A DNA stretch of 64,000 nucleotides from the NCBI RefSeq assembly GCF_026340975.1, contig NZ_JAPEOS010000003.1:744001-808000 (forward strand), in the 5' to 3' direction. The notes beneath the pieces were generated by a model. That model searched no databases. It was not told the origin of the DNA and saw only the letters and a list, made by a program, of their open reading frames with translations. Position numbers and translations under genes: made by a program. This stretch comes from Streptomyces sp. NBC_01214 (GTDB taxonomy: Bacteria; Actinomycetota; Actinomycetes; Streptomycetales; Streptomycetaceae). Below, piece by piece: positions 16,970-25,193 of this stretch (position 1 is the first letter of the stretch; each line of letters begins with the position of its first letter).

Positions 16970-18982
16970 TCATGCGTGGTCCTCCGCGCGCAGGGTGTCG
17001 TGATCGCCGGCGGACTGGGTGGGGATCGTGGCGTCGAAGGCAGCGGCCTGGACGAGGTAGGCGTCGCGGAAGTCCCCCGTGCCCGTGGCCGGGTCCATCA
17101 GTTCCTCGAAGGTGCCCGACTCAGCGACCCGGCCGTCCTTCAGGACGTGGATCAGGTCCGCATGGCGGACGGAATGGAGCCGGTGGGTGATGAGCACGAT
17201 CGTTTGCCCGGTCGTCGCGGCCAGAGCCCTGATCTGCTCGAAGACCCGCTGCTCCGCGACCGCGTCCAGGGCGCTGGTGGGCTCGTCCACGATCAAGATC
17301 TCGGCCTCGCGGTACTTGGCCCGCGCGATACCGATGCGCTGCCACTGCCCGCCGGAGATCTGGTGACCGCCCCGGTAGCCGCGGGCCAGCAGCGTGCCGA
17401 GCCCGCGCGGCAGGTCGTCGAGGACCTCGTCGGCACCCGAGAAGCCGGCGGCCTCCTCGACGGCCCGGTCGTCGATGGTCTGACCGGGCTGCCCGATCCC
17501 CACATTCACCCGGAACGTGAAGGGCCAGTGGTAGAAGTCCTGCGACATCAGCGCGACGCGGCCGAAGACCTGGTCGCGGTCGGCGGTGCGGGCGTCGACG
17601 TCGTCCCACCAGATCGTGCCGCTGCCCTCGTCCGGCAGGTACAAGCCGGCCAGCAGCTTGACCAGCGTGGACTTGCCGGAGCCGTTCTCGCCCACCAGCG
17701 CGATGATTTTCCCCATCGGGAACGCCAGGCTCACCTCGCGCAAGGTGGGTTCCGGCTCGCCGCCACCGCCGCTGCCGGGGTACGTGAAGGTGACCTTCTC
17801 GAACAGGACCTCCCGCAGCCGCTCGGGCAGCGGGTTCCCGCCCTCCGGGATGGCCCGGTCCCGGGCCTCCCGGCACAGCCGCTCGAAGTCGGCGACGAAC
17901 AGGGACTCCTGGTGGAGTTCGGTGACCTGGAGCACCAGGGTGTCGAGGCTGGCGGCGCCGGTGCGGATGGCCAGGACGGCCGTACCCGCCACCGCCAGTT
18001 CCATGGCCCCGCCCCACAGCAGCGCGCCCAGCGCGCCGTAGGTGAGGAGCGCGGCGATACCGCCGGCGCCATCCGCGACGAGCCCGATCCGGGCGGCCCG
18101 GCGGGCCAGCCGGGTCTGCTCGCGTTCGCTTGTCTCGGCCATGGTCCGGAAGTGGCCCAGCAGGAACGGCCCGACGCCGTGCACGCGGACTTCCGAAGCC
18201 GCCTCCTTCTGCGTCAGCAGCTGGCCGAGCAGATGACCGGCGCGGGCGTGTTGGACGAAGGCGTGGAAGGAGATGTACCGCTGGCGGGAGATCATCAGCG
18301 AACTCCACGCACTCGGCAGGGTCATCAGGACCAGCAGCGGCAGCAGCACCGGGTGCAGGACGGTGAGCACCCCGGCCGCGGCGATCAGTGACACCGCGGA
18401 GTTCAGGGTGTTGGTGCAGTAGCGGATCATGCGCCGGGCCGAGTCGGCGCCGTACCGGGCCGCGTCGAGGAGCCGGTGGAACTCGTCGTCCTCGATCGCC
18501 GCGAGCTCCGTACGATGCACCAGCCCCAGGTACTGCTCGGTCGCCACCCGCTGCACCTTCGGCTCCAGGGTTCCGGTGGCCGCCGTCGAGGCCGAGCGCA
18601 GGAGCGACCCGAGGAACGCCGTGACGGCCACGACCGTGAGCGCGGGGACCGCCTGGGAGAGGCGATCGTTGGTGCTGCCGGCCGCCAGGACGTGGCCGAG
18701 CACGCTGTTGACCGCGACCAGGCCGACCGCCTGGGCGACGCCTCGGACCGTCTCGGAGGCCAGGACCACGCGCAGGGCCCGTGCATCGGCGAGGTGGGCG
18801 AGTCGCAGGCCGGTCCCCGCCAGCCGGGGGAGCTGGCGCGCCATCGTCCAGAGCCCGAGCTTGAGCCAGGCGCCCTCGTGCTGGTCCCAGCCGACGTCGT
18901 AGGCGAGCTCGCCGCCGAAGAGGAGCCGCTCGGAGTCCGACACCCCCGCGGCGGCGGATCCGCTTGCCGAGTCCTTGCTCAC
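16970..18982 (-). CDS. ABC exporter, fused membrane and ATPase domains
   Basis: A 670-residue half-size exporter. The N-terminal half has several membrane helices (for example VSLIAAAGVLTVLHPVLLPLLVLMTL and ALLTYGALGALLWGGAMELAVAG). The C-terminal half has Walker A GENGSGKST near residue 430, signature ISGGQWQRIGIAR near 545, Walker B ILIVDEPTSALD near 565 and the H-loop ITHR. No C39 peptidase domain is attached. GTG 18982 overlaps the stop of the 49-residue peptide gene (GTGA). This arrangement suggests export of a small product, perhaps that peptide, or self-protection. Confidence 0.88.
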   Translation of the reverse strand: MSKDSASGSAAAGVSDSERLLFGGELAYDVGWDQHEGAWLKLGLWTMARQLPRLAGTGLRLAHLADARALRVVLASETVRGVAQAVGLVAVNSVLGHVLAAGSTNDRLSQAVPALTVVAVTAFLGSLLRSASTAATGTLEPKVQRVATEQYLGLVHRTELAAIEDDEFHRLLDAARYGADSARRMIRYCTNTLNSAVSLIAAAGVLTVLHPVLLPLLVLMTLPSAWSSLMISRQRYISFHAFVQHARAGHLLGQLLTQKEAASEVRVHGVGPFLLGHFRTMAETSEREQTRLARRAARIGLVADGAGGIAALLTYGALGALLWGGAMELAVAGTAVLAIRTGAASLDTLVLQVTELHQESLFVADFERLCREARDRAIPEGGNPLPERLREVLFEKVTFTYPGSGGGGEPEPTLREVSLAFPMGKIIALVGENGSGKSTLVKLLAGLYLPDEGSGTIWWDDVDARTADRDQVFGRVALMSQDFYHWPFTFRVNVGIGQPGQTIDDRAVEEAAGFSGADEVLDDLPRGLGTLLARGYRGGHQISGGQWQRIGIARAKYREAEILIVDEPTSALDAVAEQRVFEQIRALAATTGQTIVLITHRLHSVRHADLIHVLKDGRVAESGTFEELMDPATGTGDFRDAYLVQAAAFDATIPTQSAGDHDTLRAEDHA

Positions 18983-19128
18983 GCGGCCCTCCTGAAATCC
19001 GGTCGTGAGCCGCGACCGCAGGCCGATGCGGCGTCAACACGACTCCCACCGGCAGGGCGCGGAAACGGGGCGGGCTCGGAATGTTCGAATTCGGGGAAGG
19101 TGTCGAGGTGCTTCGGCAGGAGATTCAC
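18979..19128 (-). CDS. 49-residue peptide coupled to the exporter: possible RiPP precursor
   Basis: GTG 19128 has GGAGG 5 bases upstream, and the TGA overlaps the ABC exporter start. The product opens MNLLPKHLDTFPEFEHSEPA, is acidic and aromatic in its first half, continues PFPRPAGGSR, and ends in a basic, Gly/Ser/Ala-rich core with one Cys (VDAASACGRGSRPDF). An acidic leader, a GG-like boundary and a small-residue core before an exporter and modifying enzymes are precursor-like. The frame is open further upstream to a TTG at 19173, without a ribosome binding site. No known RiPP class is recognised and no FxLD-type core is present. It may instead be a short leader ORF that feeds ribosomes to the exporter. 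Confidence 0.5.
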   Translation of the reverse strand: MNLLPKHLDTFPEFEHSEPAPFPRPAGGSRVDAASACGRGSRPDFRRAA

Positions 19129-19173
19129 GGGGTCCTCCAGATGGGCGCACGACTGGTACTGGTGCTCTAACAA

Positions 19174-19468
19174 CGGCTTCGATCCGGGTGCGTCACGGCC
19201 GGATCGGGGGCAAAAGGGGAACGGATGTTCCCGTCCGGCTGGGTGGGCTTGGCGCGTCTGTGTTGGTGGCGTTGAAACTCGCTCGAACAGGGGCGTGTCA
19301 CCCGGGCGTGTTGCCGCTGTTCCCGACGGCGAGGCGGAGCGTCGGCGAGCAGGTCCATTGCCCTAGGGAGGCGGGCGAAGTCGGAGTGTTCCGTCTTGGC
19401 GCTGCCTGAGCAAGGCCCTCCTGGGAGCCGCATGCGGTCCTTTCGCGCCCAACCTGAGTAGCAGGCGG
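19174..19468. other. Upstream region of the minus-strand cluster
   Basis: No gene is recognised here. The promoter of the minus-strand cluster (peptide to kinase) should lie in this stretch, since the gene upstream of it is broken. Nothing resembling a strong -35/-10 pair stands out. Confidence 0.35.
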
Positions 19469-20009
19469 TCAAACAGCTGGCCGATGCCGAGGGCGACCCC
19501 TCGATCGCGACTGCCACAGTCGAGAAGCGGCAGTTCCACCGATGGGCAAGGGGGACGTCCGTACCCCCCAGACCGTCGGCTGGCCTCGTCGAGCGCCGTT
19601 CGCGCGGCCGCCGGCCGGCCGGCGGCCGCGAGGGCCTTCGGACGCCGGCCGGTAGCGGTGCACGTGGACGCTGCTGCCGGGTCCCTGCGCTCCGAAGGCC
19701 GCGCCGCCCACGTGTGCGGTGATGTGCTGCGACCAAGCTCTGCGCGGAGTGGGGCAGGGACGCCTTCTCGACCACGGCCCGCACGTCGTCGGCCGCCTCG
19801 GGGTGGTCGCGCAGCAGCGCGGCGATCCGTCGGGCCCCGGGACGTATCAGGTCGTCATGGACGAGGTCGGCGTCGCCGTTCAACTGGGCCCGCAGAGCAG
19901 CCGCTCGATCCGGGTCCCGGCGCCGGACGAGTTCCACGACCCGGTCCCGTGTGCCTTCCCAGACGTTGGTGGCCATCGCCGCCACGAGGGTGGTCATCGG
20001 ATCCGACAT
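19469..20009 (-). pseudogene. Frameshifted small hypothetical protein gene
   Basis: ATG 20009 opens MSDPMTTLVAAMATNVWEGT, then RDRVVELVRRRDPDRAAALR, as in a common Streptomyces hypothetical family. The frame continues to HPEAADDVRAVVEKASLP and AQSLV. After that the family-like sequence continues only in the next frame: QHITAHVGGAAFGAQGPGSS and VHVHRYRP. One indel near 19730 explains the switch. Relatives carry the N-terminal WEGTRDRVVELW segment and a Gly-rich, His-containing C-terminus. Function is unknown. Confidence 0.55.
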
Positions 20010-20166
20010 CAGAATCCCGTCACTCGCTGAAGTCGGCCTGTTCGGATAGTGACGTTCCGGTGTGTGCTCCCTGCGAATCCCCCGATGGAGTGGCGGGAGT
20101 GCGGGCGGTGACGGCTCCGGTGAGGATCTCCTGGTGCTTGGCTGCTCGGAGCACGCCTCGGTGCCA

Positions 20167-20997
20167 TCACCCCACGCCGGTGGAAAGTGCTACGTGGCGC
20201 CATCCGTCGAGTTCCCGTCGCACCAGGTCCAGCTTCGCCTCGACGCGCTCGATCGCATCCGCGCCCAACTGCAGGCGCAGCGGAGGCTCGGCGGCCTCGG
20301 TGACGTCGACGATGGCCTTCGCTGCCTTCACCGGATCTCCCGGCTGGTGGCCGTCGTTCCGGGCCAATGCCTCGCGCACCGGTCCCGCGCCGGCGACGTA
20401 GTCGGCGATGGAGGCCGGTTCGACCCGCATGCTCGATCTGTTGAGGAAGTCGGTGCGAAAGCCGCCCGGCTCGACGATCGTGACGCGGACGCCGAGCGGT
20501 GCCAGCTCACCGTGAAGCGCCTCGGAGATGCCCTCGAGGGCGAATTTCGACGCACCGTACAGGCCCACGCCCGGAGCGGTGGCGAAGCCGCCCACGGAGC
20601 CGATGTTCAAGACATGTCCGGATCTCCGGGCACGTAGCGTCGGCAGGGTGGCCCGCAGCGTGTTCAGCACACCGAACACGTTGACGTCGAACAGGGCCCG
20701 GGCAGCCTCCTCGGAGACCTCCTCGACCGCGCCCACGAGCCCGTAGCCGGCGTTGTTGACCACGATGTCGATCTGGCCGAACTTCGCCAGGCCGGCCTGC
20801 ACCGCAACGGTCAGCTGGCCCACTTCGGTCACGTCCGCGTTCACGGCCAGCAATCCGGCCGGCTTGTTCGGATACGCACGGAGTACTGACGACGCGTCCC
20901 TCGCCGTGGCGATGACGCTGTGACCTCGATCCAGCGCCTCGCGGGTGATCTCCGCGCCGAGCCCGCGCGATGCACCGGTGACGAACCAAACGCTCAT
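20167..20997 (-). CDS. Short-chain dehydrogenase/reductase (SDR)
   Basis: A 276-residue classical SDR. The NAD(P)-binding loop is TGASRGLG at residues 8-15, Arg in TARD suggests NADP(H), NNAG lies near residue 88, and the catalytic Ser-Tyr-Lys is in IGSVGG...LYGASKFAL. The C-terminal region matches oxidoreductases often paired with a divergent MerR regulator. A 14-base unit (GTTCTCCCTTTCCC) is duplicated just before the start at 20998-21025, doubling the purine-rich ribosome binding site. Substrate unknown, possibly an aldehyde or ketone. Confidence 0.88.
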   Translation of the reverse strand: MSVWFVTGASRGLGAEITREALDRGHSVIATARDASSVLRAYPNKPAGLLAVNADVTEVGQLTVAVQAGLAKFGQIDIVVNNAGYGLVGAVEEVSEEAARALFDVNVFGVLNTLRATLPTLRARRSGHVLNIGSVGGFATAPGVGLYGASKFALEGISEALHGELAPLGVRVTIVEPGGFRTDFLNRSSMRVEPASIADYVAGAGPVREALARNDGHQPGDPVKAAKAIVDVTEAAEPPLRLQLGADAIERVEAKLDLVRRELDGWRHVALSTGVG

Positions 20998-21025
20998 GTT
21001 CTCCCTTTCCCGTTCTCCCTTTCCC
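20998..21025 (-). repeat. Tandem 14-base repeat duplicating the SDR ribosome binding site
   Basis: GTTCTCCCTTTCCC occurs twice in direct tandem (20998-21011 and 21012-21025). Read on the minus strand it gives GGGAAAGGGAGAAC twice, placing two AAGGGAG sites before the SDR start. Confidence 0.7.
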
Positions 21026-21050
21026 GATCGCCCGATGGGGCAACGGCTCG

Positions 21051-21081
21051 ACGCTAGAACCTAGAGTCGGGTCTAGATCAA
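21051..21081 (-). promoter_or_regulatory. MerR-type promoter and operator for the SDR gene
   Basis: On the minus strand TTGATC (21076-21081) and TAGCGT (21051-21056) are separated by 19 bases, the long spacer typical of MerR-controlled promoters. The spacer carries the inverted repeat CTAGA-N6-TCTAG. The divergent gene encodes a MerR regulator, so this is its probable operator and controls both genes. Confidence 0.6.
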
Positions 21082-21101
21082 CTGCCCGAGAGGAGCCGCT
21101 C

Positions 21102-21512
21102 ATGGACCTGAGCATCGGTGAGGTCGCGGAGCGCAGTGGGCTGAGCGTTCACGCACTGCGGTTCTACGAGCGCGAAGGCCTGTTCGCCAACCCGGTGCGC
21201 CGCCTGTCCAACGGCCGCCGGATCTATCACGAGGAAGATCTGGAGTGGCTGGCGATCTGCACGAAGCTGCGCTCCTCCGGAATGTCACTGGCGACGATCC
21301 GTCAGTACATCGAGCTGGTCCGCCAAGGACCGGGAAACGAACACGAGCGGCTGGAGTTGCTGAGCCGGCACGCAAACCATGTGGAGGAACAGATCCAGGA
21401 GCTACAGAAGGCCTTGGCCGTGATGTGGCACAAAGTGCGGATCTACGAGGACCACCTCGTCCGTGGCGAGGCCGACGGGCTCTGGAATCCGTCCCGCCCG
21501 GGCCGGCGATGA
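21102..21512 (+). CDS. MerR family transcriptional regulator
   Basis: A 136-residue regulator. The N-terminal winged helix-turn-helix opens LSIGEVAERSGLSVHALRFYE (residues 3-23) and ends with the RRIYHEEDLEWL wing. A coiled-coil dimer helix follows (HANHVEEQIQELQKALAV). The short C-terminus has no Cys-based metal site, so it probably senses a small organic ligand. It is divergent to the SDR gene. GAGAGGAGC lies before ATG 21102. Confidence 0.9.
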   Translation: MDLSIGEVAERSGLSVHALRFYEREGLFANPVRRLSNGRRIYHEEDLEWLAICTKLRSSGMSLATIRQYIELVRQGPGNEHERLELLSRHANHVEEQIQELQKALAVMWHKVRIYEDHLVRGEADGLWNPSRPGRR

Positions 21513-21591
21513 CAGGGGCCACGGGAGGGCGGTGTCAGTCCGCTGAACTATCCTTCCCGCCACCGCACACCTACGGCAAGGATCTAGAGAA

Positions 21592-23100
21592 TTGACCGGC
21601 CTGTCTGCTTTCCCGCTGCCCTTCGTTGCTTCCCGTTCCCTGTCGTTCGCGACGCCCCGAACATTGCGGGAACTCCAGATGATGCAGTGCAGCGCGCTCA
21701 TTCGGGCGAAGCCGGGGTGGTTCGACAAGATGAACGACGCCGACATCGTCGCCAGGTGGATGCAGGAAGCGATGGCCCAAGGCCTCACCGCAGCGCAGGT
21801 TCGCTACGTGCTTGCCGAACTCCTGCACTACGCCGCGCTGAGGGACGGACGAACCGGCCTCGAGGTGTCCGCCGTCGACGGGGTGTGGCAGTCGGACGCA
21901 CTGGTCGACGACGAGCTCGGATTCCGGCTGCGCGAGGCGGTTCGGGTTCTGGAGCAGGCCCCCGAAGCGGAACGGGACTGGCATCCCGGATCCGACGGCC
22001 AGGTACTGGATCTGGTTCATCCCTCACTGTTCTGCCTGGTGAGAGAGGTGAGCGGGGCGCCCGAGAGGGCTTGGGAGAACCCGACGGACCGCTACTCGAA
22101 GTACGAGTTCTCGGAGAAGTTCCAGTGGCTGCCCACAGACGTCGACGTCAGTGACGACGGCGCCGTCGCCTTCCGTTCGTACGTCAACAACGTCCACCCC
22201 GAGGCCCATCGCGAACTGGCCTCCGTCCTGCCGGACTTGTTCGCGTGCTTCCGCCCGCTGCTGGAGAACGTGCTCACCGATCTGCGCCATCCGCGACCCC
22301 TGCGAATCGAGGCCGATCCTTACGGGTGGTACGACTCGAAGCCGGAGTATCCGAAGAGAACCTCCTACAACGACGACGGGGCCTACGCAGAAGCCATCCG
22401 TGCATGGGGAGAAGCCCAGGACGACTGGTGGGAAAACCGTCGCCCGGACGTCCCGGACGCCCCGGACTTCACCGCGCCCGAGTTGCCCGGAGAATCCTCC
22501 CGAGTCGACCTGCGCGGTCGCCGCCTGCAGGTCATCGTCAAGCTCGCCACCATTCACCTCACCCCGGACAAGCCCGAGTACCCCGGCGGTTCCTGGCACG
22601 TCGAGGGGATGATGAACGAGCGGATCGTCTCGACCGGCATCTACTACTGGGACAGCGAGAACATCACCGAGAGCCGACTGAGCTTCCGGGCGGCGCTCGA
22701 CGACCCGAACTACGAACAGAACGACGACGACGGCCTGCGCGAGGTCTACGGCCTGGAGGACGAAGACGCACTGAACCAGATGCTGGGATCGACAGCGACC
22801 CCAGCGGGCCGCTGCCTGGCGTTCCCGAACATCCTGCAACACCGCGTCGGCTCGTTCCGCCTGGCGGACCCCACACGCCCGGGACACCGCAAAATCCTGG
22901 CGTTCTTCTTGGTCGATCCGTCGGAAAGGATCGTTTCGACATCCGATGTGCCGCCGCAACAACCCTGGTCCGGCACCTCGACCATGACGCTCGAGCAGGC
23001 CAAGAACTACCGGGAACAACTCATGCAAGAACGCAAGTTCTTCGTCGACGAACACAACGAGCAGCTCTACGAGCGAGAATTCTCCCTCTGCGAGCACTGA
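21592..23100 (+). CDS. DUF4246 protein, probable Fe(II)/2-oxoglutarate-type enzyme
   Basis: A 502-residue protein of the DUF4246 family, best known from fungi. The C-terminal half carries GGSWHVEGMMNERIVSTGIY, with an HxE pair near residue 337, and later FPNILQHRVGSFRLADPTRP with GHRKILAFFLVDPSERIVST. The HxE...H plus downstream Arg is the layout of a 2-oxoglutarate dioxygenase metal and co-substrate site; this reading is inference. TTG 21592 is chosen because AAGGA lies 8 bases upstream and the FPLPF opening is conserved-looking. It stands alone. There is no signal peptide. Confidence 0.78.
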   Translation: MTGLSAFPLPFVASRSLSFATPRTLRELQMMQCSALIRAKPGWFDKMNDADIVARWMQEAMAQGLTAAQVRYVLAELLHYAALRDGRTGLEVSAVDGVWQSDALVDDELGFRLREAVRVLEQAPEAERDWHPGSDGQVLDLVHPSLFCLVREVSGAPERAWENPTDRYSKYEFSEKFQWLPTDVDVSDDGAVAFRSYVNNVHPEAHRELASVLPDLFACFRPLLENVLTDLRHPRPLRIEADPYGWYDSKPEYPKRTSYNDDGAYAEAIRAWGEAQDDWWENRRPDVPDAPDFTAPELPGESSRVDLRGRRLQVIVKLATIHLTPDKPEYPGGSWHVEGMMNERIVSTGIYYWDSENITESRLSFRAALDDPNYEQNDDDGLREVYGLEDEDALNQMLGSTATPAGRCLAFPNILQHRVGSFRLADPTRPGHRKILAFFLVDPSERIVSTSDVPPQQPWSGTSTMTLEQAKNYREQLMQERKFFVDEHNEQLYEREFSLCEH

Positions 23101-23185
23101 ACCCATCCGGCGACGCCCGTTCGGGATCCTGTCACCCGCCGGTGCCGGTGTGCATCGTCGTCCTTCGCGGGGGCTGTACGCGGGA

Positions 23186-23770
23186 TCAGCCGTGTTCGAG
23201 CTCGCGGAGGAGTTCCTCCGCCCTCGGCCACGGGCCATGGCCGGAGGCGGGGTTGAGGTGGCCGACATCGCCGAGTTCCACGAGGCGGCCACCCCAGTTC
23301 CGGGCCAGCTCGGCTACTCGCTCGACGGTGCCCAGGGGGTCGTTCGAGCTGGCCGCGACGATGGCGGGGAAGGGCAGTTGCGAGCGGGGTACCGGGTTCC
23401 AGCCGTTCCCGTCGAGCACGTCGGTGGTGGGGTAGCCCTCCGGCAAGGGCTGCTCGAAGTCCGGCGGCGTCACCAGCAGCGCCCCCTGCACCTGCGCCTG
23501 CGCCGCATGTCGCCGGGCCCAGTGGACGGTGGTGATCACACCGGCGCTGTGGGCAACCAGTACGACGGGCCCCGCTATCTGCACCATCACCTCGCCCAGT
23601 GCGGCGACGCCTGCCTCGCAGCTCAGCCGGTCCTGCATCAGCGGGGGCACGGTGTGCATGCTGCGCCCGGCTTCGATGAGCCGATCGGCCAGCAGGGTCT
23701 GCCAGTGCTCCTCGACGTGGTCGCGCAGGCCGGGGACGATCACGACCACCGGCTCGGTGGTACCGCTCAT
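23186..23770 (-). CDS. RBBP9/YdeN family alpha/beta hydrolase
   Basis: A 194-residue small serine hydrolase. The oxyanion opening VVVIVPGLRD is followed by HWQTLLADRL. The nucleophile elbow is AHSAGV near residue 75, the Asp is in ASSNDPLGTVERVAELA and the His in DVGHLNPASG. This matches RBBP9-like hydrolases in length and motif order. ATG 23770 overlaps the MFS stop (ATGA), so it is the last gene of the catabolic operon. It may hydrolyse an ester or thioester intermediate there. Confidence 0.87.
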   Translation of the reverse strand: MSGTTEPVVVIVPGLRDHVEEHWQTLLADRLIEAGRSMHTVPPLMQDRLSCEAGVAALGEVMVQIAGPVVLVAHSAGVITTVHWARRHAAQAQVQGALLVTPPDFEQPLPEGYPTTDVLDGNGWNPVPRSQLPFPAIVAASSNDPLGTVERVAELARNWGGRLVELGDVGHLNPASGHGPWPRAEELLRELEHG

Positions 23771-25116
23771 GAGGACACCTCCGTCTTCTGCGGCTCCGTC
23801 TGCGGAGCGACCCCGGTCAGACGGCGTACGTCACGGTCGTAGGAGTGGCGGCCGATCAGGAACGCCGCGGTGGCCGCGATCGCCACGAGCGGGACGAGCC
23901 GGAGCGCGCCGAGCAGACCGAGCCGGTCGGCGAGCATCCCGGTGACCGCGGGGCCGGGGGCGAGTCCGAGCAGGCTCTGGGCCAGCGTGAGCGTGGCGAA
24001 CGCCGTGGCGGCGATGGCAGCGGGCGTCAGGTTCGCCACCATGGCGGCCCCCGGCCCGGCCGTTCCGGCGCACAGCACGGTTCCCAGCCCCAGCACGAGC
24101 AGTTGTACGGAGCCGGCCGGCAGGCGGAACGCGGTCATCAGCAGGACGAGGGAGCCCATGCTGCAGCTGATGGCGACGGCCCACTTGCGGATCGGGGCGC
24201 GCCGGCTGATCCGGTCCGAGACGATGCCGCCGACGATCATGCCGATACCGATCACCAGGGCGAACAGGCCCGCGGTCGCTCCGGCCCGTGCGGTGGGCAT
24301 GTCGTAGTAGCGGTTGAAGTAGCTGGGCAGCCAGGCGATCAGGGCTCCCGCGATGAACAGCTGCAGACCGCTGCCGACGTAGGCGCTGACCACCGAGACG
24401 GAGGAGAACAGTCGCGGGAGGAGCACGCTCAGACGGTCGCGTTCATCCGTGCCGGCCCCGTCCACCGCGGGATCCTGCCGCGGGGCCAGCCGCTTCTCCT
24501 TGACCACCACGGCGTAGATGCCCGCGAGCACCAGGCCGAAGACGCCCATCACGCCGAACGCCCAGCGCCAGCCGTACGCCTGGGCCACGGCGCCGCCGAT
24601 GGACATGCCCAGGACCGAGCCGAAGGCCCCGCCGGCGATGAAGGCCCCCGAGAGCGTCGCCCGCAGGGCATGCGGGAAGACGCTGAGGACCACGGCGATA
24701 CCGACACTGCCGTACGCGGCCTCGCCGATGCCGACGAAGAGCCGGCCGGTGAACATCTGGTCGTAGCTGGCCGCCACCGCACAGCCCAGGGTCGCCAGGC
24801 TCCACATCGTGGCTGCGATGACCAGGGATCTCACCCTGCCCCATCGGTCGGCCAGCAGAGAGAGCGGGAGGGTGAGCAGACCGACCGCCAGCGCCACGAT
24901 GCCGCTGAGGGACCCCAGTTGGGAGTCCGAGAGGAGCCAGTCGGCCTTCAGCATCGGGAAGACGGCGTTGAGGACCTGCCGGGACATGTAGTCCGAGAGC
25001 AGGAGTCCGAAACTCAGTGCAAAGACCACCCAGGCGTAGCGCCGGGAAACGGGCCACTCCGAGGAACCGGAACCGGTTCTTCCCGGGGCGGGTGCCGCAG
25101 TGGTGAGAAACCCCAT
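23767..25116 (-). CDS. MFS transporter
   Basis: A 449-residue transporter with about 12 predicted helices. The first is YAWVVFALSFGLLLSDYMSR. The MFS loop 2-3 motif reads LADRWGRVRSLV (residues about 75-86). A charged loop between helices 6 and 7 (KEKRLAPRQDPAVDGAGTDE) divides the protein. The sequence resembles the organic/aromatic acid and spinster-type groups. ATG 25116 is preferred to the two upstream starts because GAGG lies 8 bases before it. It is flanked by a dioxygenase and a hydrolase gene on the same strand, so it probably imports the compound they degrade. Confidence 0.87.
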   Translation of the reverse strand: MGFLTTAAPAPGRTGSGSSEWPVSRRYAWVVFALSFGLLLSDYMSRQVLNAVFPMLKADWLLSDSQLGSLSGIVALAVGLLTLPLSLLADRWGRVRSLVIAATMWSLATLGCAVAASYDQMFTGRLFVGIGEAAYGSVGIAVVLSVFPHALRATLSGAFIAGGAFGSVLGMSIGGAVAQAYGWRWAFGVMGVFGLVLAGIYAVVVKEKRLAPRQDPAVDGAGTDERDRLSVLLPRLFSSVSVVSAYVGSGLQLFIAGALIAWLPSYFNRYYDMPTARAGATAGLFALVIGIGMIVGGIVSDRISRRAPIRKWAVAISCSMGSLVLLMTAFRLPAGSVQLLVLGLGTVLCAGTAGPGAAMVANLTPAAIAATAFATLTLAQSLLGLAPGPAVTGMLADRLGLLGALRLVPLVAIAATAAFLIGRHSYDRDVRRLTGVAPQTEPQKTEVSS

Positions 25117-25137
25117 TGTCATCACCTCAACTGCTCT

Positions 25138-25186
25138 TGGCGGAAAGGGAAAGGGCCAGGAAGGGAAAGGGCCAGGAAGGGAGAGG
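25138..25186. repeat. Short purine-rich direct repeats
   Basis: The unit GGAAAGGGCCAGGAAG recurs in tandem in the gap between the dioxygenase stop and the MFS start. Read on the minus strand it is pyrimidine-rich. It does not form a hairpin and may just be a slippage product. Confidence 0.5.
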
Positions 25187-25193
25187 GTCCGGG

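Noticed and set aside
19128..19173. Using TTG 19173 as the start of the small peptide
   Set aside because: No ribosome binding site precedes it, whereas GTG 19128 has GGAGG at a good distance.
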